In this document: positions 38,627 to 47,815 of the stretch, one piece after another
Layout: every line of letters begins with the position of its first letter
Numbering within the stretch: position 1 is the stretch's first letter
Source: Clostridium sp. Marseille-Q2269
Lineage (GTDB): Bacteria; Bacillota; Clostridia; Clostridiales; Clostridiaceae
Direction of reading: 5' to 3'
Assembly (NCBI RefSeq): GCF_943736985.1
Contig: NZ_CALSFS010000015.1
Span: 27,940 to 91,939 of the forward strand
DNA length: 64,000 bases
Notes under the pieces: generated by a model
Told to the model about the DNA's origin: nothing
Database searches by the model: none
The model's input: only the letters and a program-made list of their open reading frames with translations
Program-made: the position numbers and the translations under genes

Positions 38627-39781
38627 TCACATCCTATTTAGTATATTGTTTAGAGCATATAGGGCATAATTAATGTCTTTAATGTCATTAAATGCACCAA
38701 AACTAAATCTTAATGTACCTTGAGGAAAGGATCCTATAGATTTATGTGCTAAAGGTGCACAGTGAAGACCTGTTCTAACCATTATTCCAAATTCATTATC
38801 TAATAAAAAACCTAATTCAGAATTATCTATTTTTGATGAATTAATAGATATGGTTGCAGTTCTTAAAGAAGAATCTAAAGGACCATAAACCTTAATGGAA
38901 TTTATATTTAGTAATCCATTTATAAATTCCTTGCAAAGATATTCCTCTCTTTCTTTTATAGTAAATAAACCTTCTTTATTTATATATTCAATGCCGGCTA
39001 AAAGACCTGCAATTCCAGGTGTATTCATAGTACCACTTTCAAATTTATCAGGAAGAAAATCCGGTTGTATTGTACTTTCAGATAGACTTCCCGTTCCACC
39101 CTCTATAAAATTAGTAGCAATATTGTTTAGTTCATCATCAATTATAAATCCCCCTATACCTTGAGGACCAAGCAAAGCTTTATGTCCTGTAAAGGCTATT
39201 GCATCACAGTTTAACTTTTGAAAATCTAAAGGTAAGATTCCAGCAGTTTGAGCAGAATCAATTATAAAATAAATACCTTTATCCTTGCATATTTTACCTA
39301 TTTCCTCTAAAGGCTGTATGGTTCCAATAATATTTGATGCATGAGATAGAACAACTAATTTTGTATTATCTTTTATCTTATTTTTAAAATCCTTAATATC
39401 TAATAGACCTTCTTGTGAGCAACTTAATATGTCTAGTTGAATTTTACTTGCTTTTTCTAATGAGACTAAGGGTCTAAGTACAGAATTGTGATCCATTGAA
39501 GAAGTTATTACATGCCACCCATCTTTTACAATGGATTTAATTAATATATTTAATGAAGCTGTAATATTAGATGTAAATACTACATTTTCTATTTTATTAA
39601 AACTAAATAAATTCATTAAAGAAATTCTACACTTATATACCATTCTATCTCCAATAAGAGCATTTTCATAACCACCTCTACCAGGACTAGCACCAATATT
39701 TTTCATATAGTTTAATATAGACGAATAAACTTTTTCAGGTTTAGGATAAGTGGTAGCTGCGTTATCTAAATAAACTTTCAT
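38627..39781 (-). CDS. Class V aminotransferase, cysteine desulfurase-like family
   Basis: 384 aa. PLP fold. The opening MKVYLDNAATTYPKPEKV is typical of cysteine desulfurases. The Schiff-base lysine lies in FTGHKALLGPQG (about residue 196), and the cysteine-bearing loop reads TGLHCAPLAHKSIG, as in the EF2568-like clade tied to selenium or sulfur use. Likely reaction: removal of S (or Se) from (seleno)cysteine. The frame is open from 39871, but AGGAGG sits 7-8 nt before the ATG at 39781. It is divergent from the DUF3343 gene, a proposed Se/S carrier. Confidence 0.85.
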   Translation of the reverse strand: MKVYLDNAATTYPKPEKVYSSILNYMKNIGASPGRGGYENALIGDRMVYKCRISLMNLFSFNKIENVVFTSNITASLNILIKSIVKDGWHVITSSMDHNSVLRPLVSLEKASKIQLDILSCSQEGLLDIKDFKNKIKDNTKLVVLSHASNIIGTIQPLEEIGKICKDKGIYFIIDSAQTAGILPLDFQKLNCDAIAFTGHKALLGPQGIGGFIIDDELNNIATNFIEGGTGSLSESTIQPDFLPDKFESGTMNTPGIAGLLAGIEYINKEGLFTIKEREEYLCKEFINGLLNINSIKVYGPLDSSLRTATISINSSKIDNSELGFLLDNEFGIMVRTGLHCAPLAHKSIGSFPQGTLRFSFGAFNDIKDINYALYALNNILNRM

Positions 39782-39971
39782 TAAAAAACCTCCTATGGAA
39801 TAATATACTACAACAAATATTAAATATCTGTTAATAATCTTTAGAATTACATTAATTATATAAATATTCATATATAATTATAAACTAAAGTTATATAATT
39901 GTATATGTTACAATAAAGTTTTATAATTATATTATAAAATAAATAAGAATAAGTGGATAGGTGATAAATTT

Positions 39972-40217
39972 ATGAAAAATTATGTAATAACATTTGAAAA
40001 TACTCATACGGCAATGGATGGAGAGAGTGTTTTAAAAGAAAAAGGAATAAAACTTATCATAATTCCAACACCAACTTATATAACTAAAAGTTGCGGTATA
40101 AGCATAAAAATTGATGAACAGTATTATGAAGATGTTAAAAAAATAATAGAAAATAAAGAGATAAATATTAAAAATGTATATTTAAAGGAGGATAAAGACT
40201 ACATGTTAGTCATGTAA
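39972..40217 (+). CDS. DUF3343 family putative Se/S carrier-like protein
   Basis: 81 aa. The family pattern YVITFENTHTAMDGESVLKEKG followed by IIPTPTYITKSCGISIKI is clear. The cysteine in KSCGISI is the proposed carrier residue. Such genes commonly sit beside EF2568-type desulfurases and selenium genes. Divergent from that aminotransferase here with a 190-nt shared control region. The next gene, mscS, starts 6 nt after its stop. Confidence 0.85.
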   Translation: MKNYVITFENTHTAMDGESVLKEKGIKLIIIPTPTYITKSCGISIKIDEQYYEDVKKIIENKEINIKNVYLKEDKDYMLVM

Positions 40218-40223
40218 TATTTT

Positions 40224-41087
40224 ATGAAATCAGCATTTGAATTTGGATTAGATTTATTAAAAGGTGGAATAAAAATAGGAAATATAAGTTCCGATTCTAT
40301 ATATATCTTCATATCAAAGATTATTAAAATAGCAATTATATTTGTGTTAATGTATGTGGCTATAAAAGTAGGAAATAAAATAATAGATAGATTTGTTAAA
40401 AAACAAAGTAATTTAAAATTTTCATTAGATGATAAAAAAGCAACAACTGTAGGAACAATATTAAATAGTGTATTAAGATATGCAGTTTATTTTATAGGTA
40501 TTTTTTCTATAATAGAAATTTTATTTGGAAGAATAGGTTCTATATTTGCAGGACTTGGTGGTGCAGCTATAGGTTTGGGAGCTAAAGATATTATAAAAGA
40601 TGTAATAAGTGGATTTTTTATATTATTTGAAGATCAATTTTCAGTTGGAGATTATATAACTGTAGAGAATAAATCAGGAATAGTTGATACTATAGAGCTT
40701 AGAGTAACTAAGTTAAGAGATTTTAATGGAGATCTACATATAATACCTAATGGTCTAATAGATAAAGTAACTAACCATGCTAAAAATGATATAAGATTTA
40801 AGATAGAGGTTAGTGTATCTTATGAAGCAGATGTAGAAGAGGCCATAAATGAAATTAATAAGGTTTGTTCACAGTATGCTAAAGAAAGAGAAGATATAAT
40901 AGTGGAAGAACCATCAGTATATGGCATAACATCACTAGGAAACAATGGTATAACTATAGTTGTATATGGGAAGACAACTCCAATGAATCAGTGGACAGCT
41001 GAGATTGAATTGAGAAAAAAAATATTAATACAATTAAAAAATCATAATATAGAAATACCATATAATAAACTTCAAATTATAAAATAA
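40224..41087 (+). CDS. mscS: Small-conductance mechanosensitive channel, MscS family
   Basis: 287 aa. Three N-terminal helices: IIKIAIIFVLMYVAIKVG, then YAVYFIGIFSIIEILFG, then the pore helix GSIFAGLGGAAIGLGAKDII with the small-residue packing of TM3. The beta domain FEDQFSVGDYITVENKSGIV is diagnostic, followed by the LRDFNGDLHIIPNG stretch. Gates ion efflux on hypo-osmotic shock in the inner membrane. Cotranscribed with DUF3343 and DUF951. Confidence 0.94.
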   Translation: MKSAFEFGLDLLKGGIKIGNISSDSIYIFISKIIKIAIIFVLMYVAIKVGNKIIDRFVKKQSNLKFSLDDKKATTVGTILNSVLRYAVYFIGIFSIIEILFGRIGSIFAGLGGAAIGLGAKDIIKDVISGFFILFEDQFSVGDYITVENKSGIVDTIELRVTKLRDFNGDLHIIPNGLIDKVTNHAKNDIRFKIEVSVSYEADVEEAINEINKVCSQYAKEREDIIVEEPSVYGITSLGNNGITIVVYGKTTPMNQWTAEIELRKKILIQLKNHNIEIPYNKLQIIK

Positions 41088-41103
41088 AAAGGAGAGATTA
41101 ATT

Positions 41104-41301
41104 ATGACTAAAAATTTTGATCTGGGAGATATAGTAGAAATGAAAAAATCTCATCCTTGCGGTAGTAATAGATGGGAAATAATAAGAATGGGCGCAGACA
41201 TAAAAATAAAGTGCTTAGGTTGCAATAGAATAATAATGATTCCACGGAGCACCTTTGAAAAAAGATTAAAAAATATACTAGAACATAAAGAAATAGATTA
41301 A
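41104..41301 (+). CDS. DUF951 family protein
   Basis: 65 aa. The zinc-ribbon-like pattern MKKSHPCGSNRWEIIRMGAD followed by IKCLGCNRIIMIPRSTFEK is the DUF951 signature, with cysteines that could bind metal. Function unknown; usually encoded next to mscS near oriC in Firmicutes. GGAGAG precedes the ATG. Confidence 0.92.
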   Translation: MTKNFDLGDIVEMKKSHPCGSNRWEIIRMGADIKIKCLGCNRIIMIPRSTFEKRLKNILEHKEID

Positions 41302-41321
41302 TTTAAACATTAGTTTTTTAT

Positions 41322-41356
41322 TAGCCGTTGATATACTTATATCAATGGTTTTTTTA
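41322..41356 (+). terminator. Terminator after DUF951
   Basis: CCGTTGATAT-ACTT-ATATCAATGG (one G-U) followed by seven T. It closes the DUF3343-mscS-DUF951 unit. Confidence 0.85.
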
Positions 41357-41565
41357 TATAAATAAAAAGTATTAACTATAATTTTTATTTATACATATAT
41401 ATTTTTATATTAATATTACAAATAACCATATAAAAATATATATGTTATTATAAAAATGTTATTAAATAATACCATTAATTTAATATAACATAATAATGAC
41501 TTATTTTGAGTATGCTAAATAGAATTAGGCTTTGCTAGTATAGATCATTTAATAACAATATAATA
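41357..41565. other. AT-rich intergenic region before the double-cubane reductase
   Basis: About 210 nt without an open frame. Since terminators lie at both ends, it must contain a promoter for the reductase, or a short leader or small RNA. No clear -35/-10 pair could be fixed by eye. Confidence 0.5.
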
Positions 41566-41600
41566 AAAAGCTCCAAGAATAAATTTCTTTGGAGCTTTTA
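41566..41600 (+). terminator. Attenuator-like hairpin in front of the double-cubane reductase
   Basis: AAAAGCTCCAAGAA / TTCTTTGGAGCTTTT (one bulged T), ending in TTTT-A. It is 28 nt before the preferred start of the reductase and comes after an upstream terminator, so it acts on RNA initiated at about 41357-41565. Its 3' arm again holds a GGAG. Confidence 0.7.
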
Positions 41601-41628
41601 TAAAATGAAAATTAGGAGAAGTGATAAT

Positions 41629-42777
41629 ATGAACCAGTTACCTAAAAATATAGATGAGTTTGGTGAGGCTAGAAAAAAAGGATTTGTAAAAATAAAAGAA
41701 TTAAAAGATCAAGGACATAAAATAGCAGGAGAGTTTTGTGCATATACTCCCTGGGAAATAATAGCAGCTTCTGGTGCTATACCTGTAGGACTTTGTGGAA
41801 CAAGTGAAGAGCCAATAGCAGATGCAGAAAAGCATTTACCAAGAAATTTATGCCCTCTTATAAAATCTTCTTATGGATTTGCAATAACTGAAAAATGTCC
41901 TTATATGTATTTTTCAGATGTAGTTATAGGGGAAACAACCTGTGATGGAAAGAAAAAAATGTATGAACTATTGGGTAAAATTAAAAAAGTACATATAATG
42001 CAATTACCACAAACGCAAGATACAGAAGATGCATTTAAATTATGGAGACATGAAATTATAAAATTGAAAACCTTTTTAGAAAAAGAGTTTGATGTAGAGA
42101 TAACAGAAGAAAAGATAAAAGAAATGATAAAAATTAAAAATAAAGAGAGACAAGCTCTGAGAAATTTTTATGAGTTAGGAAAACTTGATCCACCACCATT
42201 AACAGGAATGGAAATTTTAAAAGTTTTAAGAGGAGCAGGTTTTACATGGGACAAAGAGGAGCAAATAAAGGATATAGATAATATTGTAAAAACAGTAAAA
42301 CAACAATATTCAATGGGTAATACTAATGTACCTAAAAATGCTAAGAGAATATTAATAACAGGATGTCCATTAGGAGAAGCTACAGATAAAATAATAAATA
42401 CTATAGAAGAAAATGGAGGTGTGGTAGTAGCTTATGAAAATTGTGGAGGAGCTAAAAATCTAAATTATTTAGTGGATGAACAAAAAGATCCTATAGATGC
42501 TTTAACAGAAAAATATTTAAATATAGCTTGCTCTTGCATGAGCCCTAATAAGAAAAGATTAGATTTAATATCAGAGATTGTAGATGAGTATAAAGTAGAT
42601 GGAGTTATAGATGTAATATTACAAGCTTGTCATACCTATAATGTAGAAACTCAATCTGTAAAGGAGTTTGTAAATAAAGAGAAGAACATTCAATATATGA
42701 ATATAGAAACAGATTATTCTCAAACTGATATAGGTCAATTAAAGACAAGAATAGCAGCATTCATAGAAATGTTATAA
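41629..42777 (+). CDS. Double-cubane-cluster anaerobic reductase (2-hydroxyacyl-CoA dehydratase HgdB family)
   Basis: 382 aa. HgdB-type subunit: AGEFCAYTPWEIIAASGAIPVGLCG, then GETTCDGKKKMYELL, and cysteines in the CSCMSPN segment. Cysteine placement fits the double-cubane [8Fe-9S] family (YjiM-like), which takes electrons from an activator ATPase and reduces small molecules in anaerobes; its true substrate is unknown. No activator gene (HgdC-type) is adjacent. The frame opens at 41605, but AGGAGAAGTGATA sits before the ATG at 41629, which gives MNQLPKNIDEFGEA, the family start. Confidence 0.85.
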   Translation: MNQLPKNIDEFGEARKKGFVKIKELKDQGHKIAGEFCAYTPWEIIAASGAIPVGLCGTSEEPIADAEKHLPRNLCPLIKSSYGFAITEKCPYMYFSDVVIGETTCDGKKKMYELLGKIKKVHIMQLPQTQDTEDAFKLWRHEIIKLKTFLEKEFDVEITEEKIKEMIKIKNKERQALRNFYELGKLDPPPLTGMEILKVLRGAGFTWDKEEQIKDIDNIVKTVKQQYSMGNTNVPKNAKRILITGCPLGEATDKIINTIEENGGVVVAYENCGGAKNLNYLVDEQKDPIDALTEKYLNIACSCMSPNKKRLDLISEIVDEYKVDGVIDVILQACHTYNVETQSVKEFVNKEKNIQYMNIETDYSQTDIGQLKTRIAAFIEML

Positions 42778-42787
42778 AATAAATATA

Positions 42788-42816
42788 TTGCTTTATAATG
42801 GTTTATATGATAAAAT
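42788..42816 (+). promoter_or_regulatory. Probable rpsF-ssb-rpsR promoter
   Basis: TTGCTT (42788-42793), 17-nt spacer, TAAAAT (42811-42816), placing the transcript start just before the leader hairpin. Confidence 0.6.
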
Positions 42817-42833
42817 TATTTGATGTACGATAA

Positions 42834-42876
42834 AATCCCTGCTGTACAAAGTACAGCCGTTAGTCCGTGGGGAGGA
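42834..42876 (+). promoter_or_regulatory. Candidate S6:S18-binding leader of rpsF
   Basis: Hairpin GCTGTAC-AAA-GTACAGC followed by CCGTTAGTCCGTGG, closed by an outer TCCC/GGGG pairing next to the Shine-Dalgarno. A hairpin with a CCG-bearing internal loop is the known autoregulatory target of the S6:S18 complex in Firmicutes. The 2D model is by eye. Confidence 0.6.
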
Positions 42877-42886
42877 GGTGAATATA

Positions 42887-43171
42887 ATGAGAAAGTACGA
42901 AACTGTATTTATACTAAATCCAGCATTAGATGAAGAAGGTTACAAAGCTAATGTTGAAAAATTTAAAGGTGTAATTGAAAATGCAGGTGGAACAATAGAC
43001 AATGTTGACCTATGGGGTAAAAGAAAATTAGCTTACGAAGTTAAAAAAGTTAATGAAGGTTACTATACATTAATGAACTTCACAGCTGATACAGAATTAC
43101 CAAAAGAGTTAGACAGAGTGTTCAGAATAACAGATTCTGTTATAAGACACATGATAATAACTCAAGAATAA
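42887..43171 (+). CDS. rpsF: 30S ribosomal protein S6
   Basis: 94 aa. MRKYETVFILNPALDEEGY, then GKRKLAYEVKKVNEGYYTLMNF, is classic S6. The frame is open from GTG 42878, but GGAGGAGGTG fits the ATG at 42887. It binds S18 and 16S rRNA. It heads the conserved rpsF-ssb-rpsR operon, whose leader may be controlled by S6:S18. Confidence 0.97.
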   Translation: MRKYETVFILNPALDEEGYKANVEKFKGVIENAGGTIDNVDLWGKRKLAYEVKKVNEGYYTLMNFTADTELPKELDRVFRITDSVIRHMIITQE

Positions 43172-43186
43172 TAGGGTGGTGTTTTT

Positions 43187-43633
43187 GTGAATAAAGTTGT
43201 TTTAATAGGTAGATTAACTAAAGATCCTGAGTTAAAATTTACTCCAGGAAATGGGACAGCAGTTGCCACCTTTACTTTGGCTGTAGATAGAAGATTTTCA
43301 AAAGATGGCCAGAGAGAAGCAGATTTTATCCCTATAGTAGTATGGGGGAAACAAGCAGAATCTACAGCTAATTATATGAGTAAAGGAAAACTTATGGGTG
43401 TTAGTGGTAGAATTCAAACAAGAAGCTATGAAGCAAAAGATGGTACAAGAAGATATGTAACAGAAGTCATAGCTGAAGAAGTTAAATTTCTTGAGTGGGG
43501 CAATAAGCCTACAACGGATTCAACATATAATAATGGGTCAGAACCAAGTTACCAATCAGGCTCAGGTCTTGGAAATGGAAACAGTTTTGACGACGATATA
43601 ATTCCAGTGGATGATGGAGACATCCCATTTTAA
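43187..43633 (+). CDS. ssb: Single-stranded DNA-binding protein
   Basis: 148 aa. OB fold: [43 protein letters not shown] Gly/Ser/Asn-rich linker leads to the acidic C-terminal tip [14 protein letters not shown], which recruits partner proteins. GTG start at 43187 with GGGTGGT upstream. Sits between rpsF and rpsR as in most Firmicutes. Confidence 0.97.
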   Translation: MNKVVLIGRLTKDPELKFTPGNGTAVATFTLAVDRRFSKDGQREADFIPIVVWGKQAESTANYMSKGKLMGVSGRIQTRSYEAKDGTRRYVTEVIAEEVKFLEWGNKPTTDSTYNNGSEPSYQSGSGLGNGNSFDDDIIPVDDGDIPF

Positions 43634-43651
43634 AGAAAAGGAGGGATAGTT

Positions 43652-43894
43652 ATGGCAGGAAGAGAAGGCGGAAGAAGACAAAGAAGAACAAAGAGAAAAA
43701 TTTGTACTTTTTGTATGGAAAAATCTGAAGCAATAGATTACAAAGATATCAATAAGCTTAGAAAATTCGTTACAGAAAGAGGTAAGATTCTTCCAAGAAG
43801 AATTTCAGGAAACTGTGCGAAACATCAAAGAGAATTAACTAGAGCTATAAAAAGAGCAAGAAATATTGCTTTATTACCATTTACTACAGAATAA
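43652..43894 (+). CDS. rpsR: 30S ribosomal protein S18
   Basis: 80 aa, basic. [20 protein letters not shown] retains the cysteines of the zinc-type (C+) S18, followed by [18 protein letters not shown] and [33 protein letters not shown] precedes the ATG. It binds S6 on the small subunit platform and is the last gene of this operon. Confidence 0.97.
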   Translation: MAGREGGRRQRRTKRKICTFCMEKSEAIDYKDINKLRKFVTERGKILPRRISGNCAKHQRELTRAIKRARNIALLPFTTE

Positions 43895-43909
43895 TATTTA
43901 AATTTACAT

Positions 43910-43941
43910 AAAACTGACTACGAATTCGTAGTCAGTTTTTT
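43910..43941 (+). terminator. Terminator after rpsR
   Basis: AAAACTGACTACGAATTCGTAGTCAGTTTTTT, a near-perfect palindrome followed by T. It ends rpsF-ssb-rpsR. Confidence 0.9.
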
Positions 43942-43977
43942 GTCTATTATTGATTTTGTCAGCAATATAAGGTATTA

Positions 43978-44006
43978 TTGCATAAATAGTGAAATACAAC
44001 TAAAAT
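43978..44006 (+). promoter_or_regulatory. Promoter of the MazG-like/yybS/gdpP/rplI/lonC/dnaB group
   Basis: TTGCAT (43978-43983), 17-nt spacer, TAAAAT (44001-44006), about 35 nt before the first start codon. No terminator is seen before the end of dnaB. Confidence 0.65.
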
Positions 44007-44039
44007 AGTAGTATAGGTTAGAAAAGGGGATGGGGCTAT

Positions 44040-44357
44040 ATGAAAAAAGATGACTTTAATATAATGTATAGTGTAAAAGTAATAGAAGATTTGAAAGCAG
44101 AACTTTTATGTATAATAGGTGATTTTTACAAACTTTTAACTAAAGGAAGTAATGTGGCACAGGAAGCTATACTAGATTGTATATCAGGTGCTATTATAAT
44201 TTTATATTTATTAGGGGAAAAATTAGGGTATTCTTTTATAGCAGTGGATGAAAACATAAAGAAAAAATTAAAAGTGGGCATAATTGAAGAAGATGATATC
44301 GAAAAAGATGGAAGAAATCTAACTAAATTATATAACCATTTTAAAGAAAAGGAGTAA
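44040..44357 (+). CDS. MazG-like family protein
   Basis: 105 aa, all-alpha. VIEDLKAELLCIIGDFYKLL followed by EAILDCISGAIIILYLLGEKLG matches MazG-like (PF12643-type) small helical proteins. The catalytic EExxE/D metal motifs of true MazG pyrophosphatases are not evident, so nucleotide hydrolysis cannot be assumed. GGGGATGGGG precedes the ATG. Its stop overlaps the yybS start (TAATG). Confidence 0.72.
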   Translation: MKKDDFNIMYSVKVIEDLKAELLCIIGDFYKLLTKGSNVAQEAILDCISGAIIILYLLGEKLGYSFIAVDENIKKKLKVGIIEEDDIEKDGRNLTKLYNHFKEKE

Positions 44358-45376
44358 TGAGAAAATATATGTATAATAGACAACATAAAACTAATTCTTT
44401 GGTTGAAGCAGGGCTTATAGTTTCATTAATGATAGTACTTATAATGTTTAATTTGTATTTCCCTATACTTAGTATTTTTATTACTTTTTTATTACCTATA
44501 CCTATAGCTGTTTTATACTTAAGACAAGATTATAAAATTACTCTCTGGGCTATACTTGTAACAGGTGTAATAACAGCTATGATAAACAATCCTATTACAG
44601 CAGTAATAATTACTATTTCATTTGGTACAATAGGATTTTTATTAGGCTATTGTATAAAAAAACAAAAATCAATTTTTATGACTATTATGATATTAGCAAT
44701 TGGACTTTTCATATCCAAAATTCTAATTATATTGATACAAATTTTACTTATAAACAAGAATGGTATAATGGAATTTTTCAATAACAATATAGATATGATA
44801 AAAAAATCTATAGAATCAACAAAGGAGTTTTATGCTAAGGCAGGGGTTTCAAAACAACAGCTTCAACAAATAGATCAAGTATTTGATATGTTAAAACCAG
44901 AATATATATTAACAATTTTGCCGGCTACATTAATAATGATGGCTTTTATAGGGTCAATATTAAATTATGCAATTACTAGAAAAGTTCTTATGAAATTAGG
45001 ATATAAAAATATAGAACCACTCCCACATATATCTAAAGTATATGTAAATGTAAGAGTGGTAACTATAGTGGCTATAGGATTACTTATAGGGGTTATATTA
45101 AAAAGAAAATCTATAGGAGTAGGAGATTATTTTCTTATAAGCTCACAATATTTATTTAAGGTATTACTCTTAATAGATGGTATATCTACTTTTATATATT
45201 ATATGAGAAATAAATTTAAGATATCTAAAGGTGTCTTAATCTTTATACTCTTTATGACTGTTTTATCTCCTTTAAGTATTATTTATTTTTATTTAGGATT
45301 AATGGATGTAATGCTTGATTTTAGAAAATTAGATTCCTTTAGGAATTATAAGGATAATAAAAGCGGGGAATTATAA
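44357..45376 (+). CDS. yybS: YybS family (DUF2232) membrane protein
   Basis: 339 aa, eight or nine hydrophobic helices (GLIVSLMIVLIMFNLYF, IFITFLLPIPIAVLYL and others). Fold and position before gdpP-rplI match YybS/DUF2232, a putative energy-coupling-type membrane component without a proved substrate. Translation is coupled to the MazG-like gene by the 1-base overlap TAATG. Confidence 0.9.
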   Translation: MRKYMYNRQHKTNSLVEAGLIVSLMIVLIMFNLYFPILSIFITFLLPIPIAVLYLRQDYKITLWAILVTGVITAMINNPITAVIITISFGTIGFLLGYCIKKQKSIFMTIMILAIGLFISKILIILIQILLINKNGIMEFFNNNIDMIKKSIESTKEFYAKAGVSKQQLQQIDQVFDMLKPEYILTILPATLIMMAFIGSILNYAITRKVLMKLGYKNIEPLPHISKVYVNVRVVTIVAIGLLIGVILKRKSIGVGDYFLISSQYLFKVLLLIDGISTFIYYMRNKFKISKGVLIFILFMTVLSPLSIIYFYLGLMDVMLDFRKLDSFRNYKDNKSGEL

Positions 45377-47362
45377 ATGAATAATAATAGGTATGATAAT
45401 TTCATTATCAATAATAAAGTGTATATGTTTATTATTGCTATTTTAATCATTATTATCTTTGCATATAGACATTTTCAAGTAGGTATAGTATGGGTAGCTA
45501 TATATTTATTCTTATTATTTTATAGCCTTAAAAACACAACAGTTAAAAAGAAAGAATTAAAGAAATTTATAGAAGATTTTTCTATAAAGATGGATAACGC
45601 ATTTAAAAGTTCTTTAATGAATTTACCTTTTCCTATGATTGTTTTGTCTAATAAGGGAGAGATCTTATGGTATAACCAAAATTTTTCACTATTATTAAAA
45701 AAGGATGGAATATTAGGAGAGAGCATAAATCATATATTAAAGAACTTTAATTTTAAATATGCTTTAGAAGGCAAAAAGACTATTTTTAAAAATAGTAATT
45801 TTAAAGATAAATATTATAATATATATACTAATACATTTTTTGATGAAGAAATTGGAGATAAGATATTACTTCTCTATTTTTATGATGTTACAGATATGTT
45901 TAATATATTAGTAGATATGGAAAAAAATAAAGAAGGAATAATACTTTTAGAAGTAGATAATTTAGACGAAGTATTAAAAAGTATAGATGCAGATAAGAAA
46001 CCATTAATAATAGCAGAAATAGAAAGACATATAAACAGTTTCTCTGAGAATATGGAAGCTATGATAAAAAAATATGAGCAAAATAAATATATATTATCTG
46101 TACAAAATTCTTATATAGAAAAACAAATGGAGAAAAAATTTGATATACTAGATATAATAAGAAATATAGATACAGGAAATAAAATGTCTCCAACTTTAAG
46201 CATAGGGGTAGGAAGGGGAGCTAAAACTCCTTTAGAAAACTATAGTTATGCTATTGCAGCTAAGGAACTGGCATTAGGAAGAGGTGGAGATCAATCTGTA
46301 GTAAAAAATAAAGATAAACTTTTATTTTATGGAGGAAAAACTAAAGAAGTTGAAAAAAGAACAAAGGTTAGGGCTAGAGTTATAGCTCATGCCTTAGTAA
46401 ATCTAATAAATGAAAGTAGTAATGTAATTATAATGGGGCACATGAATTCAGATATAGATTGCTTAGGAGCAGCCATAGGTCTTCATAGTGTAATAAATCA
46501 ATTAGAGAAAAAAAGTTATATAATTCTTGAGAACTATAATAAAAGTAATGAGTTTTTATTAGATAAAATAAAACAGGATCAGGCATATAAAAATACATTT
46601 ATAAATAGTAAAGAAACTTTAGATATTATTAATGCTGAGAGCTTACTTATTATTGTAGATTCACATAGTAGGGGATATGTTCAAAATATAGAGTTAGTAG
46701 ATAAATTTAATAAGATAGTTATAATAGATCATCATAGAAGAGCTACAGATTATATAGAAAAATCTATATTAAGTTATATAGAGCCTTATGCATCTTCTAC
46801 ATCAGAATTAGTAACTGAAATGATTCAATATATGGTAGAAAAACCTAATATATCACCAATTATAGCAGAAGCTCTTTTAGCAGGGATATATGTGGATACA
46901 AAGAATTTTTATTTTAAAACTGGTGTTAGAACATTTGAAGCTGCATCATTTTTAAAAAAATTTGGAGCAGATACTATTGATGTTAAAAAGTTTTTTTCTA
47001 GTGATTTAGATACTTATATTAAAAAATTAGAAATAATAAAATCAGTAAGTGTAAAAAATGATATTGCTATAGCAATATGTCCAGAAAATATAGAAGATAA
47101 TGTATTAGCTGCCCAGGCAGCGGATGAACTACTAAATATTTCAGGTATTCAAGCTTCCTTTGTGTTTGTTACAATAGGTGGTGAAATATATATAAGCGGA
47201 AGATCCCTTGGAGATATTAATGTTCAACTAATACTTGAAATGTTAGGTGGAGGAGGACATATGACTATGGCTGGAGCTAAACTAGAAAAAATTAATTTAA
47301 ATGAGGCAGTAAAAAAATTGGAATTAGCTATAGATAAATATTTAAGGGAAGGTGAAGTGTAA
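45377..47362 (+). CDS. gdpP: Cyclic di-AMP phosphodiesterase GdpP
   Basis: 661 aa. Two N-terminal helices (about residues 15-50) are followed by a PAS-like heme/sensor domain, a degenerate GGDEF domain ([19 protein letters not shown]) and a DHH-DHHA1 phosphodiesterase. [23 protein letters not shown] and [13 protein letters not shown] supply the metal ligands; the C-terminus has [12 protein letters not shown]. It hydrolyses c-di-AMP to pApA, controlling osmolyte and cell-wall physiology. The start follows the yybS stop directly, and the stop overlaps the rplI ATG. Confidence 0.95.
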   Translation: MNNNRYDNFIINNKVYMFIIAILIIIIFAYRHFQVGIVWVAIYLFLLFYSLKNTTVKKKELKKFIEDFSIKMDNAFKSSLMNLPFPMIVLSNKGEILWYNQNFSLLLKKDGILGESINHILKNFNFKYALEGKKTIFKNSNFKDKYYNIYTNTFFDEEIGDKILLLYFYDVTDMFNILVDMEKNKEGIILLEVDNLDEVLKSIDADKKPLIIAEIERHINSFSENMEAMIKKYEQNKYILSVQNSYIEKQMEKKFDILDIIRNIDTGNKMSPTLSIGVGRGAKTPLENYSYAIAAKELALGRGGDQSVVKNKDKLLFYGGKTKEVEKRTKVRARVIAHALVNLINESSNVIIMGHMNSDIDCLGAAIGLHSVINQLEKKSYIILENYNKSNEFLLDKIKQDQAYKNTFINSKETLDIINAESLLIIVDSHSRGYVQNIELVDKFNKIVIIDHHRRATDYIEKSILSYIEPYASSTSELVTEMIQYMVEKPNISPIIAEALLAGIYVDTKNFYFKTGVRTFEAASFLKKFGADTIDVKKFFSSDLDTYIKKLEIIKSVSVKNDIAIAICPENIEDNVLAAQAADELLNISGIQASFVFVTIGGEIYISGRSLGDINVQLILEMLGGGGHMTMAGAKLEKINLNEAVKKLELAIDKYLREGEV

Positions 47363-47805
47363 TGAAAGTTATTTTATTAAAAGATGTTAAATCATTAGGT
47401 AAAAAGGGGGATCTTGTAAACACATCCGATGGATATGCAAGAAATTATTTAATCCCAAAGAAATTAGCAGAACAAGCAACAGAAAATAATGTACACATTT
47501 TAAATAATAAAAAAGAATCAGAAAGAAGACAAAAATTAAAAGAGTTAGAAGAAGCTCAAAAACTAGCCAAATCTTTGATGGGAAAAGAAGTGAAATTCAA
47601 AGTTAAAACCGGTGAGAACGGAAGATTATTCGGTTCTATAACATCAAAAGATATTTCAGAAAAGTTAAAAGAACAATATAATATAGATATAGATAAAAAG
47701 AAGATAGTAGCAGAAACCATAAGACAATTAGGCATTTATGAGGCAGAAATAAAAGTTTACCCAGAAGTTTCAACAAAAGTTAAAGTTTCTGTCTTAGAAG
47801 AATAG
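47362..47805 (+). CDS. rplI: 50S ribosomal protein L9
   Basis: 147 aa. The N-terminal domain [17 protein letters not shown], then [17 protein letters not shown], is joined by the long central helix ([19 protein letters not shown]) to the C-terminal domain [16 protein letters not shown]. Standard L9 architecture binding 23S rRNA near the L1 stalk. Its ATG overlaps the gdpP stop. Confidence 0.97.
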   Translation: MKVILLKDVKSLGKKGDLVNTSDGYARNYLIPKKLAEQATENNVHILNNKKESERRQKLKELEEAQKLAKSLMGKEVKFKVKTGENGRLFGSITSKDISEKLKEQYNIDIDKKKIVAETIRQLGIYEAEIKVYPEVSTKVKVSVLEE

Positions 47806-47815
47806 GAGGAAAATT

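Noticed and set aside
36673-40217. Minus-strand islet yyaC-ytvI-aminotransferase as a mobile island
   Set aside because: No integrase, repeats or att-like sites; these genes are typical oriC-proximal neighbours in clostridia.
44040-44357. MazG-like gene as a toxin-antitoxin or phage-defence component
   Set aside because: It lies in a conserved core block with yybS-gdpP-rplI and lacks the catalytic MazG motifs; no partner gene is present.
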